From positions 4,650,001-4,714,000 of the forward strand of contig NZ_CP051774.1 in assembly GCF_012913485.1 (NCBI RefSeq): 64,000 nucleotides of DNA, given 5' to 3'. Every line of letters begins with the position of its first letter. Position 1 is the stretch's first letter. This DNA comes from Luteolibacter luteus. Its GTDB lineage: Bacteria > Verrucomicrobiota > Verrucomicrobiia > Verrucomicrobiales > Akkermansiaceae. A program made the translations under genes and the position numbers. Positions 1 through 12,399 of this stretch are shown piece by piece. The notes under the pieces were generated by a model. It had not been told where the DNA came from. It worked only from the letters and a program-made list of their open reading frames with translations, and made no database searches.

Positions 1-3000
1 TTGCCGATCTGCCCGTAAGCGTCACTGCCGCTTGCAGCGAGGACGGATGGAATGATTTCCGGTGCGGTCGCCGTAGTTGCGATGCTATCCACGCTTCCCG
101 CGGGGTTCTTGATCCGTACCCAGTAGGTCTGGCTGCCGTTCAGAGGCGGTGTGACAAAAAAGGAGCTCGTGGCACCGGCAACCGGAGCAGAGGTGTCACC
201 CGGTTGCCCAAGATACCATTGGTAGGTCATCCCGAGGCCGCTGCCTACTACGGAGAAGGCTACATTGCGCCCGCTTGCCGCCGTTTGGTTGACCGGTTGA
301 GTCAAGATCGTGGGCTCCACTACAGCGCTGATGGTCGCCGTATTGCTGTTCCAGGTGCCATGGGGGTTGCTCACCTGCACCCAGAAGTTGCTTACATTCG
401 CGATGGGGAAAGTCGTGAAGCTGGGACCTGTTTCACCCGGATAGGGGTGAGCCGTTTCACCGCTCGCGCCGGCATACCACTGGTAAGAAAATGGTCCTTC
501 ACCTGCGGCCGTGACGGACAGGGTCGTCGTCGTTCCCATGGAGATGAGAGCGCTTGCGGGCTGACTGCTGATGCCCGGCTTCCGGTCGGAGAAAAGGCTG
601 TGGTCGTTCCCGGCGCCGACATCAAGCACATCACTTGCGATGAGGATAGGGTCAGGGCGCGGAGTGGGCGAACCACCATCGCCCAACTCACCATAGGTAT
701 CGTCGCCTGAGCCCCAGAGCGTGCCATCCTCCTTCAGGAAAAGGCTGTGTCCGCCACCGGCAGCCATGCGGGTCACTCCGGACGCTGCGATCTTCTTGGG
801 AAGAACTCCGCTCCCGGAGCCGCCCGTGGCCCACAGGCTTCCGTCATTTTTCAGATACAGCGTGTGGTTTTCACCACCAGCTAGGCGCTTCACGTCGCTG
901 GCGATCTGGATGGGTAACAAGCGTTCCATGACGCTTGTGCCATCACCGAGTTGGGACTCCGCGTTGGAGCCGCTGGCCCAGAGCGTTCCATCGGTCTTCA
1001 GGAAATGAGCGTGGGACCTTCCGGCCACGACATCCGTCACCCCATGATTGATGAGCACTGGCACCCGGCTGGATTCATAGGAACCATTTCCAAATTGGCC
1101 CGTGCTGTTGATACCGCAGGCCCACAGGGTTCCGTCGGTCTTGATGAACAGGGTGAAATTTTCACCCGCCGCGATCCGGGCAACGCCGGTGGCGATCTGA
1201 ACGGCTGTGGATTGGGTAGTTGTGGTGCCATCTCCCAGCTGTCCTCCGCTGTTGCCTTGGATTCCCCAGAGGGTGAAATCCTGTTTCAGGAAGAGGCCGT
1301 GATTTCTTCCGGCGGAAGAATGGATGACCCCAGAGCCGATTTGAACCGGGCTGCTTCCCCTAGGATAGCCAGCCCACCAAAGACCATGATCGGGCTTGAG
1401 AAGAAGGCTGAAGTCCCAGCCGCCATCGAAGCCGATCACGGGATAAGACGAAAAGTCCGGAAAGTAACGGATGGAGGCGTCACCATTGGCAAGTCGGCCG
1501 CTGCTGTTCGATCCCATTCCCCTGAGCGAGGCAGCTGGAACTTGGATAACCGTGACCTCCGCGGAGGCGGTATCGGCGTTACCGGCAAGGTTGCTGGCGC
1601 GAACCCAGAAGCTGCGGCTTTCGAATAGCGGTGGCACCACCAGCACCGCTCCCGTGGCACCGGGGACAGGGGTGGTGGTGTTCCCGCTGCTGCCTTGGTA
1701 CCACTGGTAGGAAAGCGCGCCGCCGGTAGCATTCGCGGATAGCACTGCTCCCTCACCCGCGCGCGTGGCCGTGGCGACGGGCCCGGCTTGAATGACGGGA
1801 GTGCTGGCGATTTTTACCCAGACGGTTCTGCTGTCGGTCAGGCCTTCTGCATTCGCGATCCGGATCCAGTAGGGCGTATCGACCGTGAGTGATGGGGTCG
1901 TGAAGTCCGGGGTGGTGGCGAGAGGCGAGGAGGTGTCGCCCTGCTGGCCTTGATACCATTGGTAGGAAAGAGTCTCCGGATCTTCCGCGGTGACCGCGAG
2001 GGTCGCGGACCCACCAAGGAGAATCGCCTGATCCAGCGGCTGCTGGATGATGACAGGAGTGGCATCAATGAAGAGGCTCGTTTGTCCTGCCGCTGCCATC
2101 CGGATTGCATGGTTTGAGGTCGCTTTGGGTTGGCCACTGAAAGCTCCGATCGTGGTGCCGTCTCCGAATTTGCCAAAGGTGTTAGATCCGGTGAAAGACA
2201 GCGTTCCATCGATTTTCAGGAGGATGCTAGAGTCTTCGCCCGCTGCGGCGCGGATGATGTCACTGCCGATACTGACAGGGTTGTTACGGTAGAGAACGAC
2301 GCTTCCGTCTCCCAGAGCGCCGCTCGAATTGCCACCCATGGCCCACCAGCTTCCATCGGCCTTCTGGAACAAGCTGTGTTCGTCACCTGCTTCGCAGTCC
2401 GTGACAGTCGTGGCGATCAGCTTGGGTGAGTTGTTCGTGGCAATACTGCCATCGCCGAGCTGCCCGCGATTGTTGTTCCCCCATGCCCACAGGGTTCCAT
2501 CGGCCTTGACCAGAAGATTGTGATTCGAGCTGGTAGATACGCTTGCGACCCCCTCAGCGATCTGCACAGGCGCTTTCCGGGTCGTATTGGTGCCGTCGCC
2601 CAGTTGTCCATAGTTGTTATAGCCAGCTGACCAGAGTGTTCCATCGCGTTTGAGGAAAAGACTATGGCTGGTGCCCGCTGCCACCTGTACCACGCCACTC
2701 ATGATTTCCTTGGGGGGTGAGTCGTAGAGATTGCTCCCGATCCCCAGTTGGCCATCGCTGTTCAGGCCTGCGCCCCAAGCGACGCCATCGGTTTTCAAGA
2801 TCAGGCTGTGGAATCCTCCGGCTGCGGCTTGCAGAATGTCGCTCATCACTTGGACGGGATTCTCCCGTCTCGAGAGGGTCCCATCAGCGAGCTGCCCATT
2901 CGAATTGTATCCCAGCGCCCATAGGCTGGAGTCGCTTTTCAGGAACAGGGTGTGGCCGCCATTGTACGCGGAGTTGGTCCAGACTCGGGTCACGTCCGTG

Positions 3001-3407
3001 GCAATCGGCAGGGGGCTGATCCGCTTGGTTGTGATGTTTCCGCCCAGCTGTCCCGAGCTATTGTTGCCCATCCCTTTCAAGACTCCGGACACGGGAGTCG
3101 TCACCGTCACCGCGGCGGAACGGTCCGCCGAGCCGGTGTCATCCGTGACCCTGACCCAGAAAGTTGCACTTTCCTGAACGGGCTGGCTCACCAGCAGCGG
3201 ACCGGTCGCTCCGGAAACCGGCGAGGAAACATCGCCTGCCGGCCCGCGATACCATTGATAGGAAAGGGTGCCTCCCGAAGCGACCACGGATAGAACCGCA
3301 TGGTCGCCAGCTTCTACCGTCTGTGGTCCTGGGCTCTGGGTGATGAGCGGAGCTGCCGTTGCCACACCAGGCAGGAGAAGGAGAGCGGCTAGTTGAGAGA
3401 CGTGCAC
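1..3407 (-). CDS. Giant secreted RCC1-repeat / Ig-like domain protein, partial (3' end outside window)
   Basis: One minus-strand frame stays open from a GTG at 3407 to the left edge (over 1130 codons) with no stop, so the C-terminus is missing. The GTG is the first usable start after an in-frame stop at 3447-3449. The N-terminus is a hydrophobic leader ending near AxA (LPGVATAAP), so export is expected. Translation gives an Ig-like domain (about residues 20-100, with the YQWYRG core), an RCC1 beta-propeller (about 105-450), two Ig-like domains, a second propeller (about 630-945), two more Ig-like domains, and the start of a third RCC1 block. The RCC1 repeats carry signatures such as GDGTxxxxxxPVQI and AAGxxHSLFLKxDGTLW. 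Such proteins are usually surface or secreted binding proteins; the ligand is unknown. A possible -10 box (GATAAT, 3465-3470, minus) lies about 58 nt upstream. Confidence 0.85.
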   Translation of the reverse strand, partial: MHVSQLAALLLLPGVATAAPLITQSPGPQTVEAGDHAVLSVVASGGTLSYQWYRGPAGDVSSPVSGATGPLLVSQPVQESATFWVRVTDDTGSADRSAAVTVTTPVSGVLKGMGNNSSGQLGGNITTKRISPLPIATDVTRVWTNSAYNGGHTLFLKSDSSLWALGYNSNGQLADGTLSRRENPVQVMSDILQAAAGGFHSLILKTDGVAWGAGLNSDGQLGIGSNLYDSPPKEIMSGVVQVAAGTSHSLFLKRDGTLWSAGYNNYGQLGDGTNTTRKAPVQIAEGVASVSTSSNHNLLVKADGTLWAWGNNNRGQLGDGSIATNNSPKLIATTVTDCEAGDEHSLFQKADGSWWAMGGNSSGALGDGSVVLYRNNPVSIGSDIIRAAAGEDSSILLKIDGTLSFTGSNTFGKFGDGTTIGAFSGQPKATSNHAIRMAAAGQTSLFIDATPVIIQQPLDQAILLGGSATLAVTAEDPETLSYQWYQGQQGDTSSPLATTPDFTTPSLTVDTPYWIRIANAEGLTDSRTVWVKIASTPVIQAGPVATATRAGEGAVLSANATGGALSYQWYQGSSGNTTTPVPGATGAVLVVPPLFESRSFWVRASNLAGNADTASAEVTVIQVPAASLRGMGSNSSGRLANGDASIRYFPDFSSYPVIGFDGGWDFSLLLKPDHGLWWAGYPRGSSPVQIGSGVIHSSAGRNHGLFLKQDFTLWGIQGNSGGQLGDGTTTTQSTAVQIATGVARIAAGENFTLFIKTDGTLWACGINSTGQFGNGSYESSRVPVLINHGVTDVVAGRSHAHFLKTDGTLWASGSNAESQLGDGTSVMERLLPIQIASDVKRLAGGENHTLYLKNDGSLWATGGSGSGVLPKKIAASGVTRMAAGGGHSLFLKEDGTLWGSGDDTYGELGDGGSPTPRPDPILIASDVLDVGAGNDHSLFSDRKPGISSQPASALISMGTTTTLSVTAAGEGPFSYQWYAGASGETAHPYPGETGPSFTTFPIANVSNFWVQVSNPHGTWNSNTATISAVVEPTILTQPVNQTAASGRNVAFSVVGSGLGMTYQWYLGQPGDTSAPVAGATSSFFVTPPLNGSQTYWVRIKNPAGSVDSIATTATAPEIIPSVLAASGSDAYGQIG

Positions 3408-3550
3408 TCCGCGGTGTAACCCTAGCGTAAGGTAGAGGCTAGAACTTCATGCTGGCTTCGCGAAATTATCACATAGACAGACGATTTGTTGCGGAATCGT
3501 AACTTGTCTCATTTGATGAAGTGGGCGGCCGGTCGTTTTTCCGACTCCGC

Positions 3551-3589
3551 AAAAAAACAAGAAGGGGGCGCTGGGTGCGCCCCCTTCTT
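3551..3589 (-). terminator. Rho-independent terminator of the beta-strand-repeat gene
   Basis: A 12-bp GC-rich stem (AGAAGGGGGCGC paired with GCGCCCCCTTCT) with a 5-nt loop is followed on the minus strand by a run of T (TTGTTTTTTT). It lies about 45 nt after the stop of the gene at 3634-7461, in the right orientation to end that transcript. Confidence 0.85.
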
Positions 3590-3633
3590 TCCCAAGAACC
3601 CGTAAAATAACCTACGGGTGAATAGTTCTGCGA

Positions 3634-6600
3634 TCAGGGTTCGTTCGCGTGGAAGCGTCCGAACAGTTTGCCGCCCACGGCATTGGAAGCCGGGATGTGG
3701 ACTTCCACGGTGTCAGGCGTGGCTGCCTGGTTCACGGTGACGGTTACCCCGTTGGCGGCAGGGCCGCCCGCTTGGGTCACCGGGACATCGGTCCAGTTTC
3801 CATCCAGATCGGCATCCCATTGCACATCCAGCAGCACGTTGCCGATCGAGCTTTCCTCGCGGGTGAAGCTCAGCGTCAGGCCATTGGCAGCACTGCCGGC
3901 CACGGTAACCAGCGAGGCGGCATCGTTCGCCAGCGGATCGCCGCCGAGGACCCACTCGAGGCCGTTGGCGATTCCATCCTGATCCGGATCCACGTCGAAG
4001 CCGGATTCCTTGCCCGGGGAGTCATCGAGTCCCTTCGATTCCGCCCAAGCCATGTAAGGGGTCTGGGTGGTGGTCGAGGTCAGGGTCACGCAGTTCGAGT
4101 CGGTGTAATCGAGCGTGAACGTATTCGCTCCCACGGTAACGGTCGCGCCGTCCGGATAGCCAGCGAAGGTGCCGATCAGCGAACCCGAGCTATAATCGAT
4201 GATCACGAGGCGGGTGCCGGCGGGGACGATACCTGCACCGATTTCACTGAAGCTGACATTCGCTCCGGAGATGTTCATGCTCCCCATCACGGCCACTTGG
4301 TCGGCGAAGTCCGAGGTGCTGTCGATTTCCAGCGCCAGCGTCGAGCCAGCGGCGAGGCTGATCGATGGAGCGATGAAGCTGCCGATCGGCGAGCTATCCG
4401 GATCACCGGGGGCGAGGGTCGCGCCGGATGCGACGCTCAGGGCGGACTGATCGCTATTGCCGAAGCCCGCGAGGGTGCCCGCATTGATGGTGGTGGCTCC
4501 GGTGTAATCGTTCAAGCCGGTCATCACCAGAGTGCCGGTGCCGTTCTTGACCAAGCTGCCGGTGCCGGTGAGCGCGCCATAGAGGCCGATCTTCTTGTCC
4601 GCGGTGTTGATGGTGACGGGACCCGTCGTGAGTTCCATCGCCATCAGCGTGCTCCAGTTGTCCGCTGCAGCGATCGTGCCGCCCGCGAGATTGATCTCAT
4701 AGAGCTGGGTGGCGGTGGTAATGCCGCCTGCACCGATCGTGATCACACCATTGTTGAGGTTGTAGATGCCGGTGCCGCTATTGAGGTTGGCCCCCAGATC
4801 GAGCTGGCGCACGTTGATCGCACCCCCGTTGTGGGTCAGCGTCGAGACGATCGGTCCGATGCTGAGACCGAGGCGCTTCGCGCTCATTTCCAGCGTGCCG
4901 CCATTCATCTCGTAGCTGGCGGTCGTGCCGCCGTTCGCCGCTGCGCCGATGAAGGCTTCACCCCGGTTGGTCGGATTGTAGGTGACCGTGCCCCCGTTCT
5001 GGACGAAGGAGCCACTGCCGCCATCACGGCCGATCACCCAGGCGTCATTGAAGGCGCCGGTCATCGTCAGCGAACCACCGTTCTCGATGGTCACGGTGGA
5101 GTTTGCTCCACCGAGATTGCCAATGTAGATCGCGGTGCCACCGGTGCCGGTGATGTTCGTGGTGCCGGTGATGGTGAAGTTGGCATTCACGCCTACCAAG
5201 CCGGAGAAGGTATTGGTGCCGCTCAGAACGTGGGTGCCATTGTTGGCGCTCATGCTGCCGGTGAAGGTGTTCTCCCCGCTCAGCGTCGTGTCCCCGAATT
5301 CCACCTTGAGGTCGCCGCCTGCCGTGGCGGTGCCACCGAGGGTGAGCGAACCGTTGTTGACCACCACCGCGTTGCCGAAGCTTGCCGGGGCATTCAAGGT
5401 GAGTGCGCCGCTGCCGGACTTGGTGAGTGCGCCGGAGGACGCGATCGAGCCGGGGCCGTTGATCGTGTAGTCCACCGTGTCGTTGTTCACGGTGAGGAGT
5501 GCGGTCTCGACGTTCGCGGGAACATTCACCGCCGGAGTGGCGGAGCCGGAGTCGTCGAAGGTTACCGCATCGCCATTCGCGAAGGTGGTGGCACCGGTGC
5601 CGGCGGTCCAGTTGGCGGCGCTGGTGTTCCAGGCGTTGGTGGTGCCATTGCCTACCCAGGTCAGCTCGCGGCGGCTGGTGCCGAAGACCACATCCGACCA
5701 CGATTGGCCGATTCGGATTTCGTCATGCTTCACCGTACGGTTGTTAACGAAGGCCGCGAGCGAGATGCCGTTGAAGGACATGTCGGAAGCGTCGATCTTC
5801 GCGAGCGTCGGGATGGCGGGCTCGGAGGAGGATAGCGGGTTCTGATAGACGTAGACGTCATCGTTGCCCGGCTTGAAGTCGATGCGCACGACGTAGAGGT
5901 TCACCGCGGTGCTACCCGGGCCGATGAGGGTCTGGGTGCCAGCCGTGCGCAGCGTCACATTGGCAGCCATGGTGTCATTGCCGACACCGCCGATGCGTCC
6001 CGGGTCGCCAAGGTCGCCGCGGTGGAACTCGAACTCATAGAACAAGCTCGTTCCGTCGGGTTGCTGGAGGAAGCTGATGTAGATCGTTTTTCCATCGGCA
6101 CCGATGTTGCCGCTGCCATCGACATAGCCTGCGGCACCGAAGCGTCCACCGGGAGAGGTGTCCAGCAAGCGGCCGTCGCGCTGGTTGTTCGGCATGAAGT
6201 TGCTGTTGCCGAGCGATTGAGCGTCGTAGCCGCCGGGCGCATTGCTTCCGGCCGCCAGGTTGCCGGCATTCACGCCGGAGCCACCGCCGTTGACGGGGGT
6301 CCAAGCCGCGCTCCAGCCGAGGCCGCCGACTTTTCCCGGAAGATTGCCGGAGCCGGTATTGTAGTCGAAGCCCTCGTAAGCCAGCAGGCCGGTTGGCGTC
6401 GTCTGCACGGTCACCTGGGCATTCTCGGAAGTCGCCGTGTTTTGCGAGTTCGTGGCCGTGACATGATACAGTCCCGCATCGCCGGCTTGAATGTTGGAGA
6501 GGGTAAGGGTAGCACCGGTCGCGCCGGAGATCGGGTTGCTACCCTTGAACCACTGGTAAGAGGGCAGGGGATTGCCGCTTGCCCGTGCCTTCAGCTCCAC

Positions 6601-7461
6601 GGTGCCGCCAGCGTAGCTCGTCGAGGAACGCGGTTGCTGCGCGAAGGTGGGCTGCGAAACCGGTGGAACCACGACGTCTGCCCAGCTTTCGCCCAAGCGG
6701 ACTTCGTCGTGCGAGACAGTGCGGTCGTTGTTGAACGCACCGAAGGACAGGCCGTCGAAGGACATGTCTGCCGCGCCAAGGCGGGTCAGGGTAGGCACCC
6801 CTGGTTCGGTCAGTGACGTCGGATTGCGGTAAACGTAAACGTCGTCGTTGCCATCCTTGAAGTCGATCCGGACGACGTAGAAGTTTGCCTCGGTGGTGCC
6901 AGGGCCGATCAAGGTGTGGGTGCCATTGGGCGCGCGCAGGTTCACGTTGTCGCCGCCCTGGTCGTTTCCAATGCCGCCGATCCGCCCGCCATCTCCGAGG
7001 TCCCCGCGGTGGAACTCGAACTCGTAGTAGGCGCTGGTGCCATTCGGCTGCTGGACGAAGCTGAGGTAGATCGTCTTGCCGGTGGCACCGATGAGGCCAT
7101 TGGCGTCGCGATATCCGGCAGCACCGAAGGGGCCGCTTGCGGAGGTGTCGAGCTTGCGGCCCACGCGGCGGTTGCTCGGCAAGTTGTTGCTGGCACCGGT
7201 CGAAAGCAGGTCGTATCCGGTCGGTGAGCTGGCTCCCGCGACGAGACTGCCGTCGACGACGTCGGCGCTGCCGTTGTTGACAGTCTGCCAGACGCTGCCC
7301 CAGCCGAAGCCGCCGGTATTCCCGGTCAGGTTTCCAGCGCCGGCGGCATAGTCGAATCCCTCGTAGGCCAACTGGGCGGCTTCCGATGTGGAAGGGGTGA
7401 TCGTGAATCCGGCTAGCAGGGAGGCAATGCTAGTACAGGTTAATCGGGTTGTAAGTGTCAT
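3634..7461 (-). CDS. Secreted autotransporter-type beta-strand-repeat protein with Ig-like domain
   Basis: A 1275-aa protein with an N-terminal signal peptide (residues about 1-28). A module of about 230 residues beginning AYEGFDYxxGxGNL occurs twice (about 32-265 and 358-595); it reads like a lectin/LamG-type jelly roll. An Ig-like domain lies between the copies (about 272-352, YQWFKG). Residues about 600-1110 are Gly/Thr/Asn-rich repeats of the autotransporter-associated beta-strand (PATR) type, for example LVKNGTGTLVMTGLNDYTG followed by ATTINAGTL. The C-terminus has a DPDQDGIANGLEWVLGGDP motif common in verrucomicrobial secreted proteins. No outer-membrane beta-barrel and no PEP-CTERM tail is seen, so despite the repeats it is not a classical autotransporter. 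Role in adhesion or matrix is an inference. Confidence 0.85.
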   Translation of the reverse strand: MTLTTRLTCTSIASLLAGFTITPSTSEAAQLAYEGFDYAAGAGNLTGNTGGFGWGSVWQTVNNGSADVVDGSLVAGASSPTGYDLLSTGASNNLPSNRRVGRKLDTSASGPFGAAGYRDANGLIGATGKTIYLSFVQQPNGTSAYYEFEFHRGDLGDGGRIGGIGNDQGGDNVNLRAPNGTHTLIGPGTTEANFYVVRIDFKDGNDDVYVYRNPTSLTEPGVPTLTRLGAADMSFDGLSFGAFNNDRTVSHDEVRLGESWADVVVPPVSQPTFAQQPRSSTSYAGGTVELKARASGNPLPSYQWFKGSNPISGATGATLTLSNIQAGDAGLYHVTATNSQNTATSENAQVTVQTTPTGLLAYEGFDYNTGSGNLPGKVGGLGWSAAWTPVNGGGSGVNAGNLAAGSNAPGGYDAQSLGNSNFMPNNQRDGRLLDTSPGGRFGAAGYVDGSGNIGADGKTIYISFLQQPDGTSLFYEFEFHRGDLGDPGRIGGVGNDTMAANVTLRTAGTQTLIGPGSTAVNLYVVRIDFKPGNDDVYVYQNPLSSSEPAIPTLAKIDASDMSFNGISLAAFVNNRTVKHDEIRIGQSWSDVVFGTSRRELTWVGNGTTNAWNTSAANWTAGTGATTFANGDAVTFDDSGSATPAVNVPANVETALLTVNNDTVDYTINGPGSIASSGALTKSGSGALTLNAPASFGNAVVVNNGSLTLGGTATAGGDLKVEFGDTTLSGENTFTGSMSANNGTHVLSGTNTFSGLVGVNANFTITGTTNITGTGGTAIYIGNLGGANSTVTIENGGSLTMTGAFNDAWVIGRDGGSGSFVQNGGTVTYNPTNRGEAFIGAAANGGTTASYEMNGGTLEMSAKRLGLSIGPIVSTLTHNGGAINVRQLDLGANLNSGTGIYNLNNGVITIGAGGITTATQLYEINLAGGTIAAADNWSTLMAMELTTGPVTINTADKKIGLYGALTGTGSLVKNGTGTLVMTGLNDYTGATTINAGTLAGFGNSDQSALSVASGATLAPGDPDSSPIGSFIAPSISLAAGSTLALEIDSTSDFADQVAVMGSMNISGANVSFSEIGAGIVPAGTRLVIIDYSSGSLIGTFAGYPDGATVTVGANTFTLDYTDSNCVTLTSTTTQTPYMAWAESKGLDDSPGKESGFDVDPDQDGIANGLEWVLGGDPLANDAASLVTVAGSAANGLTLSFTREESSIGNVLLDVQWDADLDGNWTDVPVTQAGGPAANGVTVTVNQAATPDTVEVHIPASNAVGGKLFGRFHANEP

Positions 7462-7846
7462 GGGTTAGCGGCTTGGGTTCGACAGGGGTTTATGCGGAGG
7501 CCGCGCCTTGGGAGGTGAGCCGTTCCGTCCAGACTGTCTTACGTTCCACAAACGCCCGTGACTTGGCGTCAACAATCCCAAATGTGGCTACGGCCGCATC
7601 CTCCTGTCATAGCAGGTTTGACAAAGATGATTACAGATTTGGCCCAGATCGGGCAGGTCCGGGAATCATTTCGGGGCTTCAGAAGAACGCGGGGCGGCGC
7701 TCGCCGGAGCCGGGTGAAACCATCCTCGGGATCCCGGTTTCCGGAGGGAAATCGTGTCCGATCCGGGCAATTCCGCCCACCTCGGAAGGCGCGTCCGATG
7801 GGGATTTCTTGTTTCCTTCCCGGGCGGAGCCGGTATCGGTTTCCGC
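7462..7846. other. Intergenic region between divergent genes
   Basis: This stretch of 385 bp separates the beta-strand-repeat gene (minus) from the secreted coiled-coil gene (plus), so both promoters should be here. A TTGACA hexamer lies at 7618-7623 (plus) and a TTGACG at 7568-7573 (minus), but neither has a convincing -10 at the right distance. I see no RNA gene or repeat. Confidence 0.4.
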
Positions 7847-8614
7847 ATGCGTCTCTGCCACCGGCTTTTGGTTCTTATTTCCCTCGGTTCCGGGCTCCTC
7901 CGGGCCGAGGAAGCGGCTCCCGTCAAGGCGGCGGAGCTGATTCCCCCGTATGCCTACTGCGTCGGTTACGTGCTGAGGGACCCCGTTGAAGGGGACATCC
8001 ATGGAAAAGCCGTGGAAGTGGCCGCCGATGCTCCCAAGACCGAAGCGAAACCGGAAAATCCGCAGGGATTGGGCCGTCCCGCGAATGGAATCCTGCAGGA
8101 AGGCGAACCGCTTGTGAATGTCGCTGCCTTGACCGCGCTCACCACCGCTCAGGTCCGTCTGACTCCCGAGCAGGCAAAGCGGGTCCTCACCGCAGCGTCC
8201 ACCGACGGGAAGCGTTTCCCGGTGATGGAAGCCTACGAGCCACACCACGCCTTCGTCTTTTATTCGGAGCAGGGCCAGCCTCTCGGCTGCGTGGAGCTTT
8301 CCCTCAGCTGCAATGCGGTGAAGCTGGGCCCCCAGCCGGGTGCCGCTTCGCAGTCCCTGTCGCGTTTCGACCTGAAATCGATGGCAACCCTGGTTGCAGA
8401 GTTGAAACTGCCGCTGACTCCCTACAAGGCCCTGAAGGACTTTGATAAGGACAAGCAGGAGGAGTTGAAGTTCGCCGCGAAGGTAAAGGAAGAGCAGAAG
8501 AAGGAGCTCAACCGGATGAAAAAGGAGCTCGAAAAGAAGGCGAAGGACGATCCGGAAGCGGCGAAGGAGCTGGAAGGCGTCCGCGAGAAGATCGAGTTGC
8601 TTGAGAAAAAGTAG
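7847..8614 (+). CDS. Secreted protein of unknown function with C-terminal coiled coil
   Basis: I chose the ATG at 7847 rather than an upstream in-frame ATG at 7754 because it gives a standard signal peptide (MRLCHRLLVLISLGSGLLRA, cleavage before EEAAP). The mature protein is about 235 residues. The middle part (about 30-180) resembles no family I recognise. The last 60 residues are rich in Lys and Glu (KKELNRMKKELEKKAKDD...) and should form an alpha-helical coiled coil. A longer ORF on the opposite strand over the same DNA lacks a signal peptide or motifs and was rejected. The SRPBCC gene follows 41 nt later on the same strand. Confidence 0.7.
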   Translation: MRLCHRLLVLISLGSGLLRAEEAAPVKAAELIPPYAYCVGYVLRDPVEGDIHGKAVEVAADAPKTEAKPENPQGLGRPANGILQEGEPLVNVAALTALTTAQVRLTPEQAKRVLTAASTDGKRFPVMEAYEPHHAFVFYSEQGQPLGCVELSLSCNAVKLGPQPGAASQSLSRFDLKSMATLVAELKLPLTPYKALKDFDKDKQEELKFAAKVKEEQKKELNRMKKELEKKAKDDPEAAKELEGVREKIELLEKK

Positions 8615-8655
8615 ATTTGCCGGATGGTGGCACCGGAAACGAATCCCTGACTCCG

Positions 8656-9111
8656 ATGGCCACCCTCTATCATCAACTCTGGATCGATGCCCCCGCTTCC
8701 CGCGTCTATCAGGCGCTGGCAACGGCCGAGGGGCTTGGAACATGGTGGGCGCCCCACACGGAGGAAAAGACTCCGCAAGGTCTGGTGCTTTCCCATGACC
8801 CGGGTGAGAGGCACGGTGAGGTGAGCTTCCTCGTGACAGATCTGGTGCCTGCGCGCAGGGTGGAGTGGGAAGTGATCAGCAAGCATCCCGCCCAAAGCCC
8901 CGCGTCCTCATGGACGGGGACGCGCATCTTGTTCGAGCTGTCGGAGGAAAAAAGTCCCGGTGGATGGATCGGACTGGAGGACGACGGGCGAACGCTGACC
9001 AAGCTGGAATTCCATCACAACGGCTGGGATGAAAGCAGCCCCTTCCTCGGCTTCTGCAACTTCGCCTGGGGCCAAGTCCTCGGGATGCTACAGAAGCAGT
9101 GTGAGGAGTGA
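8656..9111 (+). CDS. SRPBCC / AHSA1-like domain protein
   Basis: A 151-aa protein from the ATG at 8656; the reading frame extends 13 codons upstream, but homologues start at about this methionine. It opens with the START-like signature of the AHSA1 family (LWIDAPASRVYQALATAEGL, then TWW), continues with beta strands ending in the hydrophobic pair VEWEV, and closes with the C-terminal helix pattern GWxxSSPFLGFCNFAWGQVLGMLQ. This fold makes a hydrophobic ligand pocket; the ligand is unknown. It is convergent with the RND pump gene, with 3 bp between stops. Confidence 0.8.
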   Translation: MATLYHQLWIDAPASRVYQALATAEGLGTWWAPHTEEKTPQGLVLSHDPGERHGEVSFLVTDLVPARRVEWEVISKHPAQSPASSWTGTRILFELSEEKSPGGWIGLEDDGRTLTKLEFHHNGWDESSPFLGFCNFAWGQVLGMLQKQCEE

Positions 9112-9114
9112 GCC

Positions 9115-12395
<3,281 letters not shown>

Positions 12396-12399
<4 letters not shown>

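Noticed and set aside
3649-5835. 728-aa plus-strand ORF
   Set aside because: It is antisense to the beta-strand-repeat gene; its Gly/Ala/His/Arg-rich content without domains is what the mirror frame of such a GC-rich gene gives.
7679-8743. 354-aa minus-strand ORF over the secreted coiled-coil gene
   Set aside because: The plus-strand product has a proper signal peptide and coiled coil; the minus product lacks both and overlaps the start of the SRPBCC gene.
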